A DNA stretch of 64,000 bases from Homalodisca vitripennis (GCF_021130785.1 NC_060213.1:95038501-95102500), one strand, 5' to 3'. Counted from the first letter of the stretch, positions 12,251-27,167 are shown. Numbers and translations: made by a program. The notes: generated by a model from the sequence alone, not told the origin.

Positions 12251-12450
12251 TATACACACAGAAAACAAATTGTCAGAAATATTCAGAGGGAAAATTCAGC
12301 AGTAACGAAAATATTTCCTATCTTTCTCACCACAAACATCAGCATAAAGACAAATGAGGACACTTTATCTGCTACAGACGGCTCCAGGGCTAACATTGTT
12401 CTTTTGAACATTTACATACATACATTTATTGGTTTATGTAATAGCGTGAC
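12250..12450 (+). repeat. Family A internal fragment
   Basis: Same orientation and order of blocks as 8040-8300: a TCTTTCTCACCACAAACATC block, then AAAGACAAATGAG, CACTTTATCTGCTACAGACG, GCTCCAGGGCTAACATTG and ACATTTACATACATAC. About 1.3 kb upstream of the first long family A copy. Non-coding. Confidence 0.65.
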
Positions 12451-13604
12451 AATACAATCCTGATAAATCAGCTTGAGAAATTAAAATGTATGTCACTTTT
12501 ACAGACAAACATTGGTGCAAGAAAAATCTAAATTAATCGGCTTGATTATATCAGGTTCTCAAATATGACACTTGGAACCTCATTTTGTTCGTATTTTATA
12601 TCGTCGATAAAGATAACGGTATATTTAGTAAAAATGCCCAGTAAATAAATAATAACTCGTCTGTGAACAAAATTATAACAAAAAGCCCCATTTCTATATA
12701 AAATTTAAAAATACCACATACCACATTTTCAAACGTAAGCGTTTTGATGATTATTAGAAACATTTTAAATTACAATTACGAATTGGTTTATTCCTTGAAC
12801 ATTGAGTCGTATGTTTCTTAATGATATATCGCGTTAAAATAGTATAACTAATCTAATTAAATTAGGTATTAAACACAATTCTGGAAAATTATTTTTTTTT
12901 GTAATCGTTATTTCATAAATCCCGTAACAAACAAAATAGGCATTAAACTTTTGTTTAATAGTAAAGTTTCCTCATTTATACCATTTTATAAATAAACTAT
13001 TTAAACTTTTAATGTACCGCGACAAAATTTTTGCAGTTATTTTGTTAGAAAATAAGAAAAGTAGGGAATAATATTTCGTTTTATTTTCATAATTAGAAAA
13101 TATAGATTGTTTATAAGAACAGTGATATTTTATTACAGTGGTCTTCTCGTTTAAATTAAATAGAAAATGTTTATAAAATGTTATTTTAACATATAAATTT
13201 AAAGATGGTTTCAAGTCCGCAATTCTCTATTCAACTTATTATATTATTGATGATGATTACAATCTTTTCAACTATAGTATACTCAATATGACCTGACTGT
13301 ATATTACGTTACATAACAAAGAAGCACTGTGACACCTTATAATGGATATATTATTTGCTCATTCGTCTCGAATAAACGATACACATAAATTATACGTTAG
13401 TCGCGTTATTTTATACAATAAGTACACAAAAAAACGTTTAAAACGATCAAGGAAAATTGTTTAGACCCTCAAGTAAACAGAGCTTTCGCAAAAACGTAAA
13501 ATACAAAAATAAAAGTTTTTCATTCATTAATTTTTAGAAATTTTACAGCTTTAAAAGATTTCCCAATGATGCTAAAAATTATTTTGTTATGCCATATTTT
13601 AGTA

Positions 13605-16600
13605 AAACGTATAGTAATAAGGATCACAACAATGCAAATATAACACTGAGAAGGCTTGTACAGATGCTACGTGAGACCATCACACCTGTTGTAGCTAAGG
13701 TAGCGGAGGGTTATGTCATAGTTCTGTCCCTTAGGAGCCTTGGACACTATTAGTCTAGATTACACTGGACAATTGGATTATGTCCCTTGACACCTAAGTG
13801 TTTACTATCCGTAAAACTTTCCAAACTGTGTGAGACACTATCATGTCTTTACAAGTTATATAATTCTCCTAACCTATAATTTGGGATGACCGCTATTAAT
13901 AAGTAATAAGTACTTGTATTTATCACTCAGTGTTATAATCCAAAAAACTTTTCAAATAGTATATTTGTTATTGTAAAATTGGCATTGGAGTAAAATGGAT
14001 TTACTTGGAACACTAATATGAAAAGAATCAACATAGAAGAACATAGAACACTGAATAATTATGTATCTCGTGTTTGAGATTTAAATTTTCACATTCTGAG
14101 AAACGTAATTAGATTATAATCCAAAATTAATTTCATTGCGTTTAAAAAATAATTGAATTAAAATAAAATATCAGCTATGAATATTAAAAAAAAAGGTTTC
14201 TAATCTGACATTAGGATGCTACCATTAAAATGGAATCTAATATGTATAAGTTTGTAAGTATAAGACTGCTACAGACGGCTCCTGGGCCAATATCGTTTCT
14301 TTCAACATTTTACACAGCTCTATTATTTTGATGATATGTTTCAACTCGTACATTAGGTGCAAAAAAAACATTACATCTTAATATTAGGTATCTAAATATT
14401 AAAATATTGGCGTCATATGGCCATCACGTGTTATCTTCATAAAATAACATTATAACACAACTAAATATCTGCATAATTTATATAGAGATTCAAATAAAAC
14501 AAAACATTAATTATTGATATTATTCTTTAAAAAATGCCTAATATCAAGTGTCAATTCTAAGTGGTGTTTAGCAAATTACGGCAACTATTTTAAAAACTAA
14601 TGCTTAATGATTGTAAAAAACAATCAAGTAATAATAAAATACGACATTATTAAGAAGATCGTCTGGCTTTGTTTGATATTGAGCATTAGACAATGTTCTC
14701 ATATCACAAGGGAAGGCTTAGTAACAATTTATTTCAAAGTACGTGAATCCTTTTTTGGAGATTACAAGTGAACACTTGGTAACTTCAACGATTTGTTCTG
14801 CCGAGTTCTACGGTATCTTTTTTCCAACAGAAAAGCAGTGTACTGTTTTATGCATTAACGAAGTGTTTGTTTTTTGTTTTGTATATACACATATCAGTTA
14901 AAATTTTATGATTCGGTTGGTATTTAGATGAAATAAAGCTCTATTCAAACAGGATAAGAGAGGATAAGAGAACGTTTTTATTAAGAGGCTTTTACAAAAA
15001 TCAGTTTCGTATGTGAGAAATTATTATAACGAACTGCCGACGGCGTGGGTGCTTATTCATCGTTTAAGCGCAGTATCTCAACGGTACACTTTCATTCATG
15101 TCAACATGCCTGGTAATGAAATATAAAAAACTAAGGTAAAGTATAATACGTAATTGAAAGGATATGTTTAACTAAGTATACTTAACATAAACAAATACTT
15201 TAATAATATAAAAATATAGCATAGCTTACAGTGTTATTTAAAAGAACTTAATTTTATCCTATCAATGAGCGAATGTTTTTGTTCCTACAATAGTACCAAA
15301 GTTATTACTTCAATATGTGTCTGTTTTTATTGATGATAAACCTAAAACCTACATAAACATAGTCTCATTTTGAAACTGCCGTAGTTCAAGGAAATAGAAC
15401 GTTCAGTTCCTCACGAAAACATGCGTAACATAAAATAAATGAGTATTTTGATAACCTAAATTACTTTGGATGGTTCAATAAAGTAGGGTTTCGTTTAAAT
15501 TTACTTTACTAAGAAATATTATTACTTATTGAATTTTATTTCTTTGTTTATTTTTATTGATCTGCAATTTAAATTAAAAATATCCCCATATCCATTACTT
15601 CCCTTGCTACTTGCCTACTACCTTCACTTCCCAAAATAAATAAATATTCACTAGCTCAGCATTAACAAAGACAAGTCGGTGATTAATAAAAATTTATTTT
15701 GTATAGCTACTCTATATTTCGAAATATAAACGATCATTAGCCTTAAAATATTGCAATAAGTTCCATTAATATACGAGGAATTTTCTTTAGTTCAATGGTT
15801 GTGCATGTCACTACATAGTGTTTTGCTCAGCCTTATAACATATCTTAAAAATCTCTTATGGTTGATTATTTTAATAAAATGAAAATCATTGAATAAACAA
15901 ATGACTAAAAAGTCTGATTTCATTATACAAAATGTAGCAATTGGTATTTGGTACTTGGTTAATATATATTCATTAAACTCAATCGAAACCTTTTATACTC
16001 TGTTGTACATGTTTATTTGTATAAAGAATACAGACCAATAAATCCCCATAACCCTCAATGCTGATAAGCTGAGAGTTAGCAAATACCATGATTAAGTGGT
16101 ATGTATATATTTTAGATTATATTTTTGTTGTATATACATATACATTTTATATATATATATATATGATATGCATATATTATAAATATATAAAACACTAAGT
16201 ATTTTTAGCAACTCATAAATGTTATGATAATTGTCTTCTTCTGTTTCTCAATATGCATGTTTGCCGGTTTACCTCTGCATATCTCAAAAAATTATTAGGC
16301 TATGAATTAATTTGATATTCTATACTTAATTTAATTTATACAGTAGCAAATTTGTGTTTGATCAAGGCCTTGTGGTGTGAACTTCACAACCCTAACTATT
16401 CCCAGGACAACTCGGGAATGATTTTATCCTATAGATTTTAAATATTGGGAGAAAATAAATTTTCCATAGACAAGAACCTATTTTATCTATGCATAACACT
16501 TTAGTGCAAATGTATCTATGACATTTGACAAGGATAGTGGCACTCAGTAGGCTGATAAATTTCCCCTCCTTTAACATGGGGATGTTAACATGTCTTTTCT

Positions 16601-19480
16601 GACAGACTGTCCGCTCGTCTGTCTGTCTAGAGGAAATCTCGAGAATGGAATGAGCTGTAGGCTTGTGCGAAATATTTTAGGTGTGTTATTATCTTATGGT
16701 ATATAGTTCAATCATGTTTTTATCGGTGATATTGCTGAAAAGGTTCCTTAAATCGCTGATATTGTAGACGTCCTTGTTAAATAACAGAAAACATACTCAC
16801 TAAAAATATAGTTTTGAGCATATTTAATAAATGATGAAATAGTTTTGGAGTCTGTTGAGTTTAACAGTCCATTAACAGTAACATTGCATTACTTTTTAAC
16901 AGTATCAAAGGATGAACTTGTGTTAAGAAAAAGTATGAGATTATTCAACTTAAGATACTAGATGAATAAAACACACAAAACTACCAAACAAATTCCAGTA
17001 ATAATTAAAAGCACTCTAATAAAAGAGCAAATGTAATGAGTGTTTTCTTTGGTTCAAAGCATATATCGGATTAAAGCTACCTATCAGTGTATAGTATGTT
17101 CTTTTGATATTCTTTCATATTTTGTGTAGGTACACAGTTCCTGACGCACGTTATAATATTACATTTTTGTATACTGTTATGAAAAGAGACCTAACACATC
17201 ATTTGCTAGACTTTTACTTATGAGCGTGTTATGTAAAGGTTGTCCGAAATACGTTTTCAAATAAACGGTATAAGCATTCTAATATCAAATTGGAATATAA
17301 TCAGTATACGTATTTTATGACCGGTATCCTAACAAACCAGTTTAGAGTGGCTGTTATAATATTTGAGTTGACTTTTTAGAATTGTATATAATTACTGTTT
17401 ATACTCTTTTGCTTTAAAAAGTACCTCAGTAATTTTAGTATATTTTATATATGGGACGGTTAAATAATAATTTATAAAGCCAAAAATGTCTTATTAAAAA
17501 AAAACCTATACTGAGCCTAATTATATATTTGTGTAATAATTGATAAGCATTTATGCTCTGCTTCATAGATATTAGTTAGTGAACAGCGTGTTACAGATGA
17601 AGCTTACAACTTTGTTTTGACTGAGTGTGTTTTGTTTTAATTAATACAGACAGTGTACGTGTACAGTGTAAGTGTAAATTTTACACTAAAATTGTATAAT
17701 TATGTTTTGTAATGTATTCAATGAATTTATTTGTAGATACATTCATGTTCTGTTTATTCTTAAACTGTATGTAAACCCAAAGTGTTTTCATAACTCACGC
17801 TAATTATAACAGTATTGTAAAATAACTAAATTTACATGATACTTATAGTGTTTTACCAACTCAGAAAAGGATCAAAAGGTAAAAATAAAACATAAAATAC
17901 AATCAAAGATTTACCAAAAGACGGAATACACTCACGGAAATTTACGTGACAATCACGTTTAAATTTGAATAAGTTATTAAGAAGCTAGTTTAATACCATG
18001 TAAAAAGTACTTAATGTAGTATACGTCTTATTGTATTAGTTTCACATTTGCTCAAGTATCTTCCGTTTCAGATGTTTACAGAAGACATACATTATTTAAA
18101 TAAACCTATTTACTATAAACTATTTACAGTACGTAAAATCATACTTACTCTTTGTACTTCAAGAGACAATACTTGGCTCCATTTTCTAAATGTGTCTCCC
18201 AGGAGTGCTTACCACAGATTGCAGACACTTTTCCGTATATTGGAAGGAAATGTTCTCTTGAGGAAACACTTGGCATAAATTATCCGAGTAAGTGAATAAA
18301 ATAGCTTAAAAATTTATGTGGATATCTTTCTACAAGTGATTGATTTAGAATGTTATGCCAGTATACATATTCACTCAATGAAATAAGAAAACAGCGGATT
18401 TATTCATACTCTGTTGTAAATGGAAAACTATGATTAAAATGGAAAAAAGAAGATATAAGGGGAACAAGTTAAAGATCATGATAAATTTATGACTAAGCTA
18501 CACTAAAGCTAAGGTACACTAAGCTGAAATTTTTAAGCCTAAGTTATACTCACTATTTGGTTTTTTCTTTTATTGAAATTTGTTACTGAAGATGGAAGGT
18601 CTAATAGTAGTTTATGATTTCTAACATTTAAAATCGTTGTATTAAATAAGAAAATGTTATCACAACGTTTCTATGGTTGAAAGATCCTTTTCGTCAGTGG
18701 GTAAGATTGTTTAAAAGTAGAACGTGCAGCTATGGACTACCATTAATTCAAAAGAGAAAGATTAACTCATTTACACATATACTAATGGTCTTCCTACCTA
18801 ACTAAAAGGTTAAATTTCAAAACTCGAAACGTTATATTGTAAATTTTGAAACATACGAGTTGATGCTAGCGTCAGGAATCCTATAATTACCTATTTACAT
18901 ACAATATATATTAAAGTGTCATAAAATAAACGTAATCTTGGATATAACATTATTTTATGAGTTTGAATCCTTAATAATATACAATAATAATAATAAGATG
19001 TTTAACGAATGGTAATAGTTCACGTAATTGTCTTAGTATTTGCATTTTAAATTTTGTAAATTATTTACTATCAAAACTGTGTCCAATATCAAATACTGAC
19101 AGTAAAAGAGTATATTACATTGTGTGCTCGGCAGGTGAGTACTTATACAGGTTCAAATTCAAGTACCTTGAGTACTTTTTGAGTTTAATTAGATAATAGG
19201 CACTTACGCAAATATAAGGAACTTAAAAAAGTTTTTATTTCTATTTATAATTCTGATCACATGTTAGTTAGCTTATTTAAATACATATGTGTAGTAACAG
19301 CAATCTGTAATCAGATATGTACGAGCATCACGTGAAGGTAGATATTAAATTATATTATTATCTAGACAGGTAGAGATTTTTTGCCTTTGCTGCGATACAA
19401 TATCTCTTAAGGAATGTTTTGCGTGACGATATATATTGGCCTGAACTTCAGCTCACAAGCAGGGGGTCGTAACTCTAAAT
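13605..19480 (+). repeat. Family A long repeat, copy 1 (about 5.9 kb)
   Basis: Aligns collinearly with 29343-36510 through a chain of anchors in the same order and strand: 13670-13850 with 29405-29600 (including GTCATAGTTCTGTCCCTTAG), 13930 with 29710, 14268 with 32155, 14440 with 32330, 14640-14830 with 32870-33000, 14960-15130 with 34575-34710, 17930 with 35355, 18170-18360 with 35585-35790, 19125 with 36240 and 19257 with 36365. Between 15130 and 17930 this copy has roughly 2 kb more than copy 2. I find no domain-bearing frame in it; the frames at 16392-16577 and 18048-18278 are short and not conserved. It could be an old non-autonomous element or a segmental duplication. Confidence 0.7.
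19120..19180 (+). repeat. Degenerate tRNA-like segment in family A copy 1
   Basis: CTCGGCAGGTGAG corresponds to the anticodon arm of the 5519 tRNA-like segment. GGTTCAAATTC (19150-19160) corresponds to its B box, and AGTACTTTTTGAG follows, as in the 5519 copy. The A box half is no longer recognisable. It occupies the same relative place in family A as the copy at 36205. Confidence 0.55.
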
Positions 19481-22128
19481 TGATCGAATATTTTCTTATT
19501 TATTATTGCATGCATTTATAAATTAAAAAATAATTATTTTATAATATATCACAGACTAAAAAAGAACTTTATAAAACTTAATAACAGACTAAGTTAGATT
19601 GCTTGTAGTATTATAAAAAATAAATTTTTTATTAAAAATTATTATTTATAATCAAACTCATTTACAACATCATCGTTTAATTTATACAATATATATAAAA
19701 AATAAACCAAAAATCTTTAATGTATCAACCAGTATCTTACTATTTATCTATGTAAATATAATGCTACTATGGGCTTGCAAAAGTTACAGATTATTAAGCT
19801 TTCTTAATATTAGTAATTTGTCCTTTTAAACATAAAATATATATAAAATTTCATGTTATCTTCATGGAAATGAAATGTTTTATAGTGGGTGTGTTCGCAA
19901 ATTTTGGGACTATCAAATATGTTCTGATCTTCATTTCAAAATCACATTAGAGAAACTTTTCTTAACAATTGTTAAATATTTTAGGAAAAAACATAAAATT
20001 AAACAAATCATATATGCATGGCTACACAAATATTATGAAACAGAATAGGTATTTATATCAAATAGGATCTATACAACGTCATACGTTGTGTGACGATTTC
20101 ATGAAATTAACTATAAGAAATACACTTAATAAAACTAAACATTAATTAATAACACTGTTATACAGAATGCAAGCTTCAATAAGTCTGCGCTCACCGGGAA
20201 ACCAAATGGAACTTACAAGATGCCAATATTAAACTGCGATCGTCTTTGTTGAAACAAAATATCGGTATAAAGGGAGTGGAAATTTGTATTATTGGTTTAT
20301 TCTCGATAAACATCTTAAAGGCATACCGTGAATCTGTGTTGGTTCACTACGAACTCTAAGCTCTTTCATGCTTTAGGTTTGGTAATATTATAGGGTTTTT
20401 GTTATTTTTTTTTATTTGAAACCAAATTGGCACGATTTCCACTGAAGTTTGACTAAACGGTTAGTTCGATAAACAACGTATGAAGTCTCAATCTTATTAA
20501 AAGGTCTTATCTTAAGAAGTCCCAATAAAAAAATAAGTTCTCGATGTAGTATGTTAGTTTCTGCCCAAATCATGATCCTCACATCAACATTGATGTATTT
20601 TCCTTTTCTCTTAGACCTTCTTTAGTGTTTGATTTTTTCTTGTATCCTAATGTTTAATAACCTATTTGTGGCTCATATGTATTCAATATTACAATTACGT
20701 AACTGTGAACACAGTTTTTTAAGTCTTGGATACCATTTGTTTGGGTTTGGTTTTATGAATTTTGAATTTTATGAAAATGCGCTTCTAACGTTGTATTATT
20801 TTACCAATTATTTTCTTACTTCTATAGTCCCTGCCCATAGGGGTTTTAATTCAATGTAAATTTATCATTATTGTGGTTAAGTGACTAAGGACTGATTCTT
20901 CTGCTTAGTTTACTCTTGTTTATTACTAGCTGATGCTATCAAAACGTCCCTATAAATACACAGTTTTTACAGTACAATATAGTGTTACCATCGTATATAA
21001 CGAGATTGGCACATTCCATTGGTTTTAGTGAGTTCAAATACTTTCAAGAAATATTAAGCTACGCCATCAAGATTCTTATACCTGATTTTATTCTTGAAAT
21101 GTGATGTCAATCATAGAGGGAGAGTTTGGAGAAAACAGTTTTATAGCCCTAAGATAGACTGGAAAAGAATGTACTTGTCTCCTGAAATATAAGCGTCAAT
21201 AGTAATTAGACTTATTTCAAGGGTGGACAAGTACAACATTTACCACAATGAAAACTCTTCTTCTCTTTGTAGCAATGAATTTTCTTGCAATATGTACTAT
21301 TTACATATAAGTTACTTCAAAATAAATCCAGTCAATTACTAGGCTACATGTGTTTATACACAGATAGATAAAAATTAAATTTGGCAAGTCCCTTTAAAGT
21401 TTGGCCTTAATACCGTGTAAGATTCTGTTATATTCCATACTCGTATATTGCTTATAATTACCATATATTATGAAAGATTTGAATTAACTGAAAGTAAATC
21501 TATGCTATTGATCCGGTTAATTTACAGTTTTAAGGTAATAGAAATGTATAGTAAAGTTATTTATAAATAATTTGGAGGCGTGAGCAAATATAGGGGTAAA
21601 TTTACTGTATGTTACAGCTGTATGTACTTATATTTCATTTAAAATTTGCTTAAATTCAAGTGAAATGATGGGAAAAACCGCTATTTAATATATTTCATTA
21701 TTCTTTAACACACATAAATTACAAATATTGCATTTTTACGAATAATATAAAAATAAATTTTAAAATAGCTATACAAACCATTAAGTATACACAATACATA
21801 GTTTAATACATTTGTGGCTAAACATTTTTTTAAAGATCCTATCAACTTAAAACTGACTTGCATATGGATGAGACAGCTTTCATATCATTCAATTTACATA
21901 AAGGCTGTTTACAATAATATGTGATGAATAGTGATTGAAACTACATATACGCGTATAACTGACAGTTAATGGCAAAAACTAATAAAAAGGAATGTCGTAA
22001 CAAAAAATACTCTATAATAAAATTTAGCAATATTATCCGTAAGTACAAGAAGGCTTCAACTTGAAAATTTACAGTACTGTTTTTGAAGAAATATTTCTTG
22101 CAATAAATGGGAAATTAATCATTACCAT
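19480..22128. other. AT-rich DNA without recognisable genes
   Basis: No gene, repeat pair or RNA could be supported. The open frame at 20629-20859 (76 codons, Phe/Leu/Tyr-rich) is short and unrecognised. Confidence 0.4.
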
Positions 22129-22780
22129 ATGTGAATCATCCCTTTTACTTACAAGTAAGTTGTGGTGAGTCTGCGTGTAGCCAACCAATCACTTCTCACC
22201 TGGTAGCGTGATACTTAGCAGTGTAATTATATTCAATTACACATTCTGCAGGTTAGCACACCAGGAAGCGTTCATCCTTAATATGTCAGCCAAGCGTTAT
22301 CGCCATCACACCTAGGCTTGTTAAATATGGTGTTACTCTTGTTGGTGTAAAAACCAAGTAACAGTTGGATATTACGTTTAAAGAAGTAACTTGATAGATT
22401 ATTTTGTTCAAAAACGAGACACTTTTTAGTTTCAAATTGTGGATTATGATTTAATTTTGTGATTTAATCTAAACATGTCACGATGAATGTTTTATTTCAA
22501 TCATTGGTATTAGAGTTATTATATGTGTTACATAAAACAAATATGAATTTTTGGCACATGATTGCCAATGGTTTTTCAAAGACCAGTTTACATTAAAACT
22601 AGAAATCGTACAATAGCATTGAAGAATGCTTTATGAGTATACACTTATTAACATTATTGTAAACACTATCGATTCTTGTTTGTATAATATCTACTTCTAA
22701 ATTATATAAGGTGTTGTACGCTATTAGGACCACTTTTTATAAACACTTATAAATAATTTTGAATGTACATATAAACACCT
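22128..22780 (+). repeat. Family C repeat, copy 1
   Basis: Aligns with 40152-40810 in the same orientation. Similarity starts near ATATGTGAATCATCCC and is very strong from GCCAACCAATCACTT (22180) to GCGTTATCGCCATCACACCT (about 22313). It continues more weakly through AGACCAGTTTACAT (about 22580) and ACTATCGATTCT (22667). Within it, 22203-22255 is identical to 40238-40290 over 53 bp and contains the dyad GTGTAATT..AATTACAC (22221-22242). No reading frame is conserved across the copies. Function is unknown. Confidence 0.75.
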
Positions 22781-24030
22781 TAATATAGTACAGCTTGTCA
22801 ATGTTAAGAGTTTTTTAGTTGTTACCAAAAATTATATATTGTAACTTTAAAAGCGTTGTACAAAACTGTAATATAACTTTTTACATCTATTTTAAATATA
22901 TTTTACATCATATAAAACATATTGACACATGTAAGTTACAAGATTACACAATTCCACGTTTCGCTCAACAGGCTTTGATAAAACTGCATAGAAAATGTCA
23001 TGTTTATTTATACTTCAGTTTTCTCGTAGTTTCTCGTGCCAATATATAGACAGATATTTCAGTTTTCGATTCCCTTAAATTATAGGCTTCACTAACGCGT
23101 AGCCAAATAATTTTAGAACAACTTTTTCTAATCAATAGTATAAAACTACCAGAACATGAACAGGTATCGAATTTGGACAGTATGTAATGTAATTGAAAGC
23201 TTCACAACGTGAGAGGGTGGAGTGTGCTGTGAAAAAGGAGATCAGACCGGAATAACTTATCACAGTAGCTGTTTACCAGCTTAAGATATGAGTTGTGTTT
23301 CCGGTTCCGGTTTTCTTGCATCTCTAACTGTACATTTTATTTTCGGAATTCCGTGTTGTCTTTTTTTAAATAAAATATCTAAAACAAACAAGGTCAATCT
23401 ATTTAAATCCGATATTAAAATATATTGAATTCATATGACATTATATATTTATTCCTAAAATTATGTAAGATGGTCACTAAGCCTAAACGAATTGAACAGC
23501 ATATCTGCCAAATGAGCGACAACTAATCTGTTTAAGGTAGAATAGCGTTAATTAATATATCAACTGCTTTAACGCATTTAATCCAAACTGCTATGTAAAA
23601 TATTTTTGTATTATATTTAAAATAATAGGATATCAAAATAAACAAAAAACTGTAGATTTACATAGAATTATATAATATAGCAATGTTATTACTCTATTGC
23701 TGACATTACTAAAACATCGATGTATTAATGCCCAAACGTAAATTTCATTGTGTGTTTTCTAAGAAAATAAATATCTCATAATAATATCATTTATCGTAAT
23801 TGCTTTTCCCAATTCACCCATACAAACAATAATCTGTACCCATTGATATAAAAATCATATCCAAAATTTTCTTCAAAACACTAATTGTAAAACTTTAGTT
23901 AGAGCACCTTTTACCAATACAACATATGTAGCCATTCCTTAAAAGCTTTAAATATTTTAATATTGGAATATATATAAGTTATCACGATATAACTTCAAAT
24001 TAAAATTCTACAGGATAATGTACAGGTTAA
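22780..24030. other. AT-rich DNA without recognisable genes
   Basis: AACAGGCTTTGAT at about 22970 recurs at 43455 with modest flanking similarity, possibly an extension of family C. Nothing else could be supported. Confidence 0.35.
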
Positions 24031-24235
24031 AAATAACTAAACTAGACCACGGCGCGTTTCTGCAGGTGATTTATACGCAATTACACGGTGCAGTGGCTCG
24101 TGATATCACAGACAGTGAAATTATACTGCGTGAGAACAAGAATTGTCGAATCTGCGACTCCTTGGTAAAAGAAACTAAAAGTAATATGGAAAGGTCCCGT
24201 ATTCATGCATTGTTACTATAAAAACACACTTCCTG
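24030..24235 (+). repeat. Family B repeat, copy 3
   Basis: GCAGGTGATTTATACGCAAT, then TACACGGTGCAGTGGCTCGT, GATATCACAGACAGTG and ATTATACTGCG. Its similarity to copy 1 extends furthest (GAACAAGAATTGTCGAATC and onwards to TCCTGATTCTTGG). An ATG frame of 67 codons spans it (24018-24221), but the frame is interrupted in the other copies, so it is not annotated as a gene. Confidence 0.7.
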
Positions 24236-24239
24236 ATTC

Positions 24240-26770
24240 TTGGAACACATGCTGTCCATACAAATAAAGTTAAATGACGTGTTAGAATTTACGAAAAATT
24301 TACTAAATTGGTAATGACTTTAATATATTTACTTAAAAGAATTATTTGTAATAAATATAAGGTCGAGTCAATAAAACATCACAACAAATGTTACTATTCA
24401 TAGCCTTAGAAATAACAGAAGAACTAAGCCAACATTTTGTCACAATCGTAAACCATAATCGGAAATTACTCTACATTGCATGTATGACACAATTCATAAT
24501 TTCTTAATAATGGTTTTGTAAAACATGTGCTATATTAAAATCTCTTTGAATTTTATTACGGTTAATAGAAATTTCACTTATTTGTAGTGAATATGACGGA
24601 AATACTTTTAAGTCAGAATGTAACTATAGAGCATGTTGTGAAAAGTATAATTGAATTTCTTAGCTTAAATTGTATAATATTACCAGTAATTCCTCATAAA
24701 TAATAACTATGCGTGCTTATTGTTACATTCCTAGGGAAATAATTATTTCTCGTTGCAAGAATCAGTTACTAAATAACTGTCTAAGCGATATTGACTGTAG
24801 TCTATGTTTTATTTGTTCCACGCATGGGTCAGATTACAATCCACATAAAACAATAACTTTGTATTTTAATATCTATATTCACTTTTATTCCGATGCTAAA
24901 TTTAAATACCGAAACATAAGCAACACAATCACATACTTCTCAAACATGTGTTAGAATTTGTTCGTACGTTGGGATTTGTCTTGTAATTCACTAGTGGTAT
25001 TACAAGTATTACTTATGTTCATATATATTTTTACTGTTTAAGATCACGTAAAATATAACCCGTTAGCGTATTTATACGTCTAGGAGACACGAAACCGTCT
25101 AAAGTATTTTATTTTATACCTTCAACACAACATACTGAAACGAATTTAAATACAGTGTCTCCCTTTAACAGCGCTCTAAAGCACGAGTAGTGTCATCACT
25201 TGAAACAAGGCGGAGAAGTAAAAACAGTAACGTTCCACAGATTTATTAAATATAAAGACTTCCTAACAGTGCTAATCTGTAGGTTGTGTGTTATATTTAA
25301 ATTTAATCATATCGTATCTACACTACACGGTGTAAAGTGAACGTTTAACAACTAGGAGTCACTCCACCTCTTGCGAGACTGATTAATAATGCTAAATATT
25401 TTAATTTTATATACTAAAAAACACACTGCTAGCATAAAATCTAATACGTGAAGCAATTACTATTTACTTCTTCATAGTCACGAAATACACTTTACATGGT
25501 TATTTATATTGGATTTGTTACAAGAATTTGTGTACATTGTCATTATTGAAGTGAAAACTTCTTTAGGCGCGTTGAGCGTTTTGGTAGAGGGTAAAATCCT
25601 CGGTTCGCGTCACCGACATGCTAATGATAATAGTAGACTTGGCCTCGGACTACTAACCTGCATGAAAAAGTCAGTCTCGCTGTGTTAAAACTGTCCCGGC
25701 GGAGTATGAAAACAGACTGCGAAAATCAGTGACCTTTACGGCTTCCTCTCGCGATTTAAAAGTGAAGCCAATGTCGTACAATTCTGTAAGATGCGTCAAA
25801 TTAAAGCTCTTAATATTGGCAATCTATTGGTTACATTTTTAAATATTAAAAAAAATTTCGAATTAATTTTGATTATTGTTTACATTTTACATAGCGTTTA
25901 CAATGACAAAAAAAAGTAGTAAGCGAGGTTTTTTTTTATTTTTTGGTCAGACAAAATTTGTCAGCGAGAAAGTTGTGTGAAAATAGATGAATATTTTTTT
26001 TGTAATTTATCATTTTTTTATTGGAAGTTTAGTTTAGCCTGTAGTAGCGTATGAAGTGATGAGTGAACGTTTCTGCCGGAACTGTAGTTGGCGCATTGGC
26101 TTACTGATACCGTATTAACTCAATAAATTAGTTTATTGTGCAATAAAAATACATTTACGAAAGAACCAAGTTAATTTAACTACTTTATTAGTCTTAAAAA
26201 AATTGTGGGTTTAATTGTTATTGCAATTATATACTTTATCCGTAGTTATACAGATAAATGAATAATGAAAACAAAGAATATATTTTTAAACATTTTTAAT
26301 ATTTGTACGAATATTTGTATATAAAATTTATCATTATTTATTTTAATTATGTTTTTAATATTTAACCTCTTCATCATGAAATGAGTATTATTACGGTATA
26401 AGATTTATCTTACTAGCGTGGTAAAATAGATTTCTAGTTATTTGATAATATTTTTTCGTGGATTTTAAAATTGGAAAATTAAAAAAATGTTATAATAATT
26501 TTAGATTTTATGAAATATGTTCATTTATTGTTTTTATTAAGATATTGTTAAGATAATTGTATATTAATTATTTTTTCAACCACTTTGTATTTATATTTTG
26601 TTCATGATTTGTTTAACCCATCATATGTAACTAATAAATAAAACATAAAAAATGTCATATAATTTTTGCATATAGTTTTAATTACTCTCAACTTAATAGT
26701 TCCGTTTTCACTTCTATCGGCAGTCCCACGACTGCTACTATTGCACATTTACTAACGATCAGTTATCAAT
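24240..26770. other. AT-rich DNA with one GC-richer patch
   Basis: Mostly featureless. The patch 25560-25770 is distinctly richer in G and C than its surroundings (for example GGCGCGTTGAGCG, CTGTCCCGGCGGAG and GGCTTCCTCTCGCG). It shows no open frame, tRNA fold or repeat partner in the window. It may be a fragment of an unidentified transposable element. Confidence 0.4.
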
Positions 26771-26777
26771 CTTTGAA

Positions 26778-27167
26778 ATGGGTAGCCATCAATTAAATTT
26801 GGGATTCCATAGATTTGGACACATTGATATTGTCAAGTCTGAGTCAGTGCCAGATACCAGACGCCGGAATAAAAAGGAAGGTGAACTGGTAAAATTTTAC
26901 ATTCAAATTGAATACACCCTTCCTACCATAACTACGCGATGTATAGAAAACCCGCATGCTCCGTCGTGCATAGAGATAAGTCAGAAACATCGTAGTAGAC
27001 TAAATTGTAGACCTAACGAGGCAGAGACTGCCACTTCACCTGTATTACACTATAATAATTTACCTTGTATTATAGCGTTATCTGGTTGTTGTAACGTGCT
27101 GAGCTTCTTCGTTGCGGACTCTTTTCAAATTTCTTCAGACGAGTATGATTTCACGAGTCTAGTCTGA
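26778..27167 (+). other. Open reading frame of 129 codons over an internal duplication, unrecognised
   Basis: ATG frame ending just before a second copy of part of its own DNA. The stretch 26843-26905 (CCAGATACCAGACGCC.. to GGTGAACTGG..) is repeated in degraded form at 27172-27232 (TCAGATACTAGAAGCTGC.. to GGTGAACTGA..). The predicted protein has six cysteines in its second half but no motif I recognise. The DNA is a little less AT-rich than around it. Probably repeat-derived and not a host gene. Confidence 0.15.

Noticed and set aside
24018..24221. 67-codon ATG frame
   Set aside because: Lies on a family B repeat copy and is not open in the other copies.
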